DNA of 10,528 bases from CAYLOP01 sp964385305 (GTDB lineage: Bacteria; Chloroflexota; Anaerolineae; Anaerolineales; E44-bin32), in contig CAYLOP010000108.1 of NCBI GenBank assembly GCA_964385305.1, forward strand, positions 1 through 10,528, in the 5' to 3' direction. Below, in pieces: positions 7,332-10,528 of this stretch. The notes below the pieces were generated by a model. That model was not told the origin of the DNA. It ran no database searches and saw only the letters and a program-made list of their open reading frames with translations. Position 1 is the stretch's first letter. Each line of letters begins with the position of its first letter. The translations under genes and the position numbers were made by a program.

Positions 7332-7538
7332 ATGGAAAACACAAGCCGGGATGACATTCGCACACTGCTTAAAAACTTCGGGATCCAAGCTGACGAAGCC
7401 ATTATCAAGCATCTCGCTCTCACACCTGGAGATCAACCACTGCAGCTTCGAATAACCCTTGAGGACCGTACCTCTTACGGAGAGGCTCTTCCCAAGGAGG
7501 CGCTTCACCTGACAATTGAAGGCGAGATTCGAAGATAA
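7332..7538 (+). CDS. Hypothetical small soluble protein
   Basis: A 68-residue protein starting MENTSRDDIRTLLKNFGIQA. I do not recognise it. It has no signal peptide, membrane segment or cysteine. The first half looks helical, with acidic and basic residues and ADEAIIKHLA; the second half (PLQLRITLEDRT, then LHLTIEGEIRR) looks like two or three strands, a small alpha/beta arrangement. It is likely a real gene because AAGGAGG (7321-7327), one of the best ribosome-binding sequences in the window, sits just before the ATG, and the reading frame ends cleanly. It follows the DUF92 gene after 42 bases on the same strand, which suggests a shared transcript; glgC starts 171 bases later. No function is proposed. 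Confidence 0.75.
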   Translation: MENTSRDDIRTLLKNFGIQADEAIIKHLALTPGDQPLQLRITLEDRTSYGEALPKEALHLTIEGEIRR

Positions 7539-7709
7539 ATTATCCGGTTTCCCCTGAATCAAAGCGCCTGGATCGGTATCGGGTCTTTTGAACAGGACTT
7601 AAGCGATCGGGATCGACCCGGACCTGGGGCATGCCTTCTTGAAATCGTTATAGAATAAGGTTGGATAGGTCTACCCATCTCCTGCCGTTCCTAGAGAAGG
7701 GGTCATGCA

Positions 7710-8966
7710 ATGTCGAATTGCAAAGTGCTGGCTTTGGTGCTCGGCGGTGGGCGCGGCATGCGATTGTGGCCGCTGACCAAGGAACGTGCCAAGCCTGCGG
7801 TTCCGATTGGCGGGAAATATCGTCTTGTGGATATTCCCATCAGCAACTGCCTCAACTCGGGGGTACATGAAATCGCCGTCTTGACGATGTTCAATTCGGT
7901 ATCGCTCCATCGCCATATCTCCCAAACCTATTACTTTGATTTCTTCCATGCTGGCTGGGTGCAGATCCTCGCGGCAGAACAAACCTTTGACACAACCGAC
8001 TGGTATCAGGGAACAGCGGATGCTGTACGCAAACAACTCTTTGAGATCCAGTCTACAGGCGCTGATGACGTCCTCATTCTCGCGGGCGATCATCTGTATC
8101 GCATGGACTATTCTGTGATGATTGAACTTCATCGCGCATCCAAAGCGGATGCCACTATTGCTGTCAAACCGGTTGGCGTGGAGGATGCCTCGCGGTTCGG
8201 GATCCTGAAACTTGCCAAAGATGGTCGAATCGTCGCCTTCGTCGAGAAACCACAGGATGAAGAAGCGCTCTCGGATTTCGTCAGCCGGGATGATCCGGCT
8301 TTGCCCTATCTTGGTTCAATGGGAATCTATCTCTTTCGCACCGAGGTGCTGATGGAATTACTGGATAGCGCGCATGACGACTTTGGAGGTGATGTCATCC
8401 CAGCCGCCATCGATTCTCACAAGGTTTTCGGGTATTCCTTTAATGGCTACTGGGAGGATATCGGCACAATACGAGCTTTCTACGAAGCCAACCTGGCCTT
8501 GGCGGGGCCAAATCCGCCCTTCAGTTTCCACGATCCAGCGTATCCGATTTACACTCGTCCGAGATTCCTACCGGGGTGCAGGATCTACGACGTTAAGCTG
8601 GACCACGTAAAACTCGCGGAGGGCAGCCTCATAGAGGGCGCCGAAATCTGTAACTCGGTCGTCGGCATCCGCACGATCATCCAGGAGGATGTCATCATCC
8701 GGGACACGGTGATCATGGGGGCGGATTACTACGAAGCCCAGGCCAGGCATAAGCCGCCTGGTGCGCCGCCGATAGGAATCGGGCGTGGTTCTATGATTCA
8801 GGGTGCGATCCTCGATAAAAATGCCCGCATTGGGGCGCATGTGCGGATTGAATCTTTCCCGCGTGGTGTTGACCTAGACGAAGAAACCTGGACGGTGCGG
8901 GATGGAATCGTCGTTATACCCAAGAACACGGTCATTCCGGACGGGACGGTGATCGCGCCAGAATAA
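7710..8966 (+). CDS. glgC: Glucose-1-phosphate adenylyltransferase (ADP-glucose pyrophosphorylase)
   Basis: A complete 418-residue enzyme of the usual length. It makes ADP-glucose from ATP and glucose 1-phosphate, the committed and regulated step of bacterial glycogen synthesis, in the cytoplasm. The N-terminal nucleotidyltransferase domain has LGGGRGMRLWPLT (11-23), KPAVPIGGKYRLVDIPISNC (28-47), WYQGTADAVRK (98-108), AGDHLYRMDY (125-134, Asp133 equivalent to the catalytic Asp142 of E. coli), FVEKP (177-181, Lys180 at the glucose-1-phosphate site) and GYWEDIGTI. The C-terminal part is a left-handed beta-helix with repeats such as NSVVGIRTIIQEDVIIRDTVI, used for oligomerisation and effector control. 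Met17 replaces the usual Thr/Ser of the GGGxGTRL loop. AGAAGGGG (7694-7701) is the ribosome-binding sequence. Other glycogen genes are not adjacent. Transcription ends at the hairpin 8988-9022. Confidence 0.95.
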   Translation: MSNCKVLALVLGGGRGMRLWPLTKERAKPAVPIGGKYRLVDIPISNCLNSGVHEIAVLTMFNSVSLHRHISQTYYFDFFHAGWVQILAAEQTFDTTDWYQGTADAVRKQLFEIQSTGADDVLILAGDHLYRMDYSVMIELHRASKADATIAVKPVGVEDASRFGILKLAKDGRIVAFVEKPQDEEALSDFVSRDDPALPYLGSMGIYLFRTEVLMELLDSAHDDFGGDVIPAAIDSHKVFGYSFNGYWEDIGTIRAFYEANLALAGPNPPFSFHDPAYPIYTRPRFLPGCRIYDVKLDHVKLAEGSLIEGAEICNSVVGIRTIIQEDVIIRDTVIMGADYYEAQARHKPPGAPPIGIGRGSMIQGAILDKNARIGAHVRIESFPRGVDLDEETWTVRDGIVVIPKNTVIPDGTVIAPE

Positions 8967-8987
8967 AACCGGCATGTGCCGAATCGC

Positions 8988-9022
8988 AAATGGGGCTGCC
9001 CTATGGAGCAGCCCCATTTTTT
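8988..9022. terminator. Bidirectional terminator between glgC and the MFS gene
   Basis: TGGGGCTGC (8991-8999) and GCAGCCCCA (9008-9016) are exact reverse complements with an 8-base loop, extended by AAA (8988-8990) and TTT (9017-9019). The plus strand continues TTTTTTC (9017-9023), a clear U-tract after glgC, which stops at 8966. The minus strand has the shorter ATTTG after the stem and could serve the convergent transporter gene, which stops at 9059. Confidence 0.9.
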
Positions 9023-9058
9023 CGTATCCGAGATCTTAACCCGGCCGGATGGTTTTCT

Positions 9059-10120
9059 CTATGCAGCGCTTGTTTGGGTCTGGATACGGCTCATCAACAA
9101 TCCTGCCGCTAAGAGGAAGAGCGCGCTGAACGGCCAGATTGCGGTGTGTCCGGCAATGTCGATGATCCACCCAGCCAAGATCGGACCGGTGATAGCAGCC
9201 GCAGAGGAAGAGAAATAATACAGCCCGGTCAACGCCCCGATAACTTTATGTCCGCCGAGGTCATAGACCATCGGCAGGGAATTGATGTTGACAAGCGCCC
9301 AGAAGGCGCCCATGATTGCCAGATTGATCAGGAGCACAGTTTGATTGCGGATCAAGAAACCGGCGATCAAGCCTGCCAGCATGCCACATAATCCCGTGAT
9401 GATGGTAGGTTTGCGACCGAAGCGTGTGGCGATCAGGCCGCTTGGGATGGCGAACAAGATCAGCGTAGCAGCGAAAGCGGTCAACATCTGTGTGCCGGTC
9501 CCCACATCGATTTGGAGAACATTGCGGGCGTAGATCGTGAAGAAGGCTTCCATGGCGTTCCAGCCCACAAACCAGCAGAAGATGGCGGCGAGCAGGTAAA
9601 GCCCGCCCTTGTCGGTGCCCGTGAAGACCTGGCGCAGGTTGTCTATCAATCCTGGTTCGTCTTGCCCGGAGGCTTCCGTGAACTCAACATGGGGTTCACG
9701 CACATAGAGGAGGACAATCAGGACGGCGATCAGCATCACACCTGACCCGACGATGAAGGGCAGCGGTACGCCCAGCTTGTACAACGCGCCGCCACCGAAT
9801 AGCGCCACCGCACCTCCGAGACCCCCCATCAGGTTGATGACACCATTGGCTTTGCTGCGATCTTCGGGCTTGAAGAGATCTCCAAGATAGGCGATCGTGG
9901 GCGCGCGGAAGAGCGCCATACCGATGTTCGTCCCCAGGATCGCCAGGGCGATCAGGACGAAGTTTTCCCTGACGAAGGGCACGACGATGAAAAAAATCGC
10001 TGCAAGTGGGGATCCCAACATCAGCCATGGCTTGCGCCGACCAAAACGGGTGCGCGTGCGATCGGATTGGCTCCCAACCCACGGCTGGACGAACATGTTC
10101 TCATTCGTTACAACAACCAA
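9059..10120 (-). CDS. MFS sugar transporter, lacking its N-terminus (broken or at a contig end)
   Basis: Up to 353 residues of a major facilitator transporter, similar in style to the SLC45/GPH-like proton-sugar symporters: the cytoplasmic loop GSQSDRTRTRFGRRKPW is the MFS signature between segments 2 and 3, and RAPTIAYLGDLF, a central loop (HVEFTEASGQDEPG) and about nine to ten further membrane segments follow, with a second TRFGRKP loop. The probable role is sugar or glucoside uptake at the cytoplasmic membrane; substrate unknown. Homology begins only at Asn-Met (10094-10099). The first eight residues in this frame come from unrelated sequence with a non-standard TTG start, and a TAA stands two codons before it (10124-10126), so membrane segments 1 and 2 are missing. 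The expected N-terminal sequence is present beyond the N gap in a similar but not identical copy. It is either a truncated paralog or an assembly break. It converges with glgC. Confidence 0.75.
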   Translation of the reverse strand: MVVVTNENMFVQPWVGSQSDRTRTRFGRRKPWLMLGSPLAAIFFIVVPFVRENFVLIALAILGTNIGMALFRAPTIAYLGDLFKPEDRSKANGVINLMGGLGGAVALFGGGALYKLGVPLPFIVGSGVMLIAVLIVLLYVREPHVEFTEASGQDEPGLIDNLRQVFTGTDKGGLYLLAAIFCWFVGWNAMEAFFTIYARNVLQIDVGTGTQMLTAFAATLILFAIPSGLIATRFGRKPTIITGLCGMLAGLIAGFLIRNQTVLLINLAIMGAFWALVNINSLPMVYDLGGHKVIGALTGLYYFSSSAAAITGPILAGWIIDIAGHTAIWPFSALFLLAAGLLMSRIQTQTSAA

Positions 10121-10155
10121 GGTTTATATTCCAAGTCAGATGTTTAGAAAAACGG
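10100..10155. other. AT-rich contig-end sequence not related to the transporter
   Basis: From 10100 to the N-run the left contig departs abruptly from the transporter sequence shared with the right contig. These 56 bases are clearly more AT-rich than the surroundings and encode nothing recognisable. They may be a true rearrangement junction or a low-coverage assembly error at the contig end. Confidence 0.5.
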
Positions 10156-10165
10156 NNNNNNNNNN
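10156..10165. other. Assembly gap (10 N)
   Basis: Ten ambiguous bases joining two contigs. A round count of ten suggests a placeholder of unknown real size, so the distance between the two transporter pieces should not be taken literally. Confidence 0.95.
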
Positions 10166-10458
10166 CTAACGAAGGGCACCAGGATGAAGAACAACGCCGC
10201 AAGTGGGGATCCCAGCATCAGCCAGGGCTTCCGCCGACCAAAGCGGGTGTGGGTGCGATCGGATTGGCTCCCCACCCATGGTTGCACGAACATGTTGATG
10301 ATGTTGTCCCAGGTCAGGATGAATCCAACCAGGACTGCTGACAGCCCGAGATCCTCGAGCATAGGGGGGATGAGGCTGTTAAAGAGCGGCCAGATGATGC
10401 TGATGCCGAAAAAACCGAAGCCGACGACAAAGGTTTTACCGTACGGGAAGCGTTGCAT
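10166..10458 (-). CDS. MFS sugar transporter, N-terminal part (cut by the assembly gap)
   Basis: The first 97 residues of a transporter, beginning MQRFPYGKTFVVGFGFFG and ending ILVPFV at the N-run, with the next codon starting AG as expected for Arg. Two membrane segments are visible (about 9-30 and 38-56), then WDNIINMFVQPW and the MFS loop GSQSDRTHTRFGRRKPW. The pattern is that of SLC45/GPH-like sugar transporters. The ATG at 10456-10458 has AGGAGG (10465-10470) six bases before it and a promoter farther upstream (10491-10519), so this is the real 5' end of a gene. In the 43 residues shared with the piece at 9059-10120, 40 are the same, while the 131 shared bases differ at 17 positions, too many for simple strain variation. 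The rest of the gene lies in the gap or is missing. Confidence 0.8.
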
Positions 10459-10490
10459 AGAAATCCTCCTGGTTTGATCTGGGAAAGAGG

Positions 10491-10519
10491 ATTCTAGGTG
10501 TAGTTGGGTTCCAAGGCAA
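10491..10519 (-). promoter_or_regulatory. Probable promoter of the MFS transporter gene
   Basis: On the minus strand TTGCCT (10514-10519) and TAGAAT (10491-10496) are separated by 17 bp. The -10 matches at five of six positions, the -35 at four. Transcription would start near 10484, about 26 bases before the ATG at 10458. Confidence 0.5.
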
Positions 10520-10528
10520 ATCCTTTGG

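Noticed and set aside
7539..7709. Independent promoter and terminator before glgC
   Set aside because: TAGAAT at 7651-7656 lacks a matching -35, and TTGAAA at 7639-7644 lacks a matching -10; short GC palindromes here have no T-run. Read-through from upstream remains possible.

Overview
The window is a scaffold fragment of a moderately GC-rich bacterial chromosome, broken by a 10-base run of N at 10156-10165. The gene set suits a free-living heterotroph of the Chloroflexota, perhaps Anaerolineae-like: an archaeal-type COG2521 methyltransferase, a membrane-anchored bacterial PH-domain protein, a DUF92 protein, a Gly-rich class IV aminotransferase and a GlgC of the GGKYRLVDIP type. That assignment is inference from gene content; there is no rRNA or other marker to confirm it.

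Layout. Two genes point left at the start: the 5' part of a DUF1684 gene (1-189, cut by the window edge) and a small lipoprotein gene (539-1039), separated by a perfect 14-bp hairpin and a likely promoter. From 1311 to 8966 every gene points right: COG2521-type methyltransferase, dnaK with its terminator, a branched-chain aminotransferase (ilvE) behind a near-consensus promoter, a five-span PH-domain membrane protein, a DUF92 membrane protein, a 68-residue unknown protein, and glgC. A strong hairpin terminator at 8988-9022 separates glgC from a convergent MFS sugar-transporter region. That region consists of a transporter lacking its N-terminus (9059-10120), the N gap, and the N-terminal part of a second, closely similar transporter (10166-10458).

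Function. Most genes are housekeeping: protein folding (DnaK), branched-chain amino acid metabolism (IlvE), glycogen synthesis (GlgC) and probable sugar uptake (MFS). The PH-domain, DUF92 and 68-residue genes are close together and may be co-transcribed behind ilvE, but I see no pathway that joins them.

I did not find a clear new multi-gene system. The signals most worth following are three same-strand DnaA-box sequences spaced by two helical turns just before the DUF92 gene (6427-6478), with no dnaA or dnaN nearby, and the duplicated transporter segment on either side of the assembly gap, which is either a tandem paralog pair or a scaffolding error.
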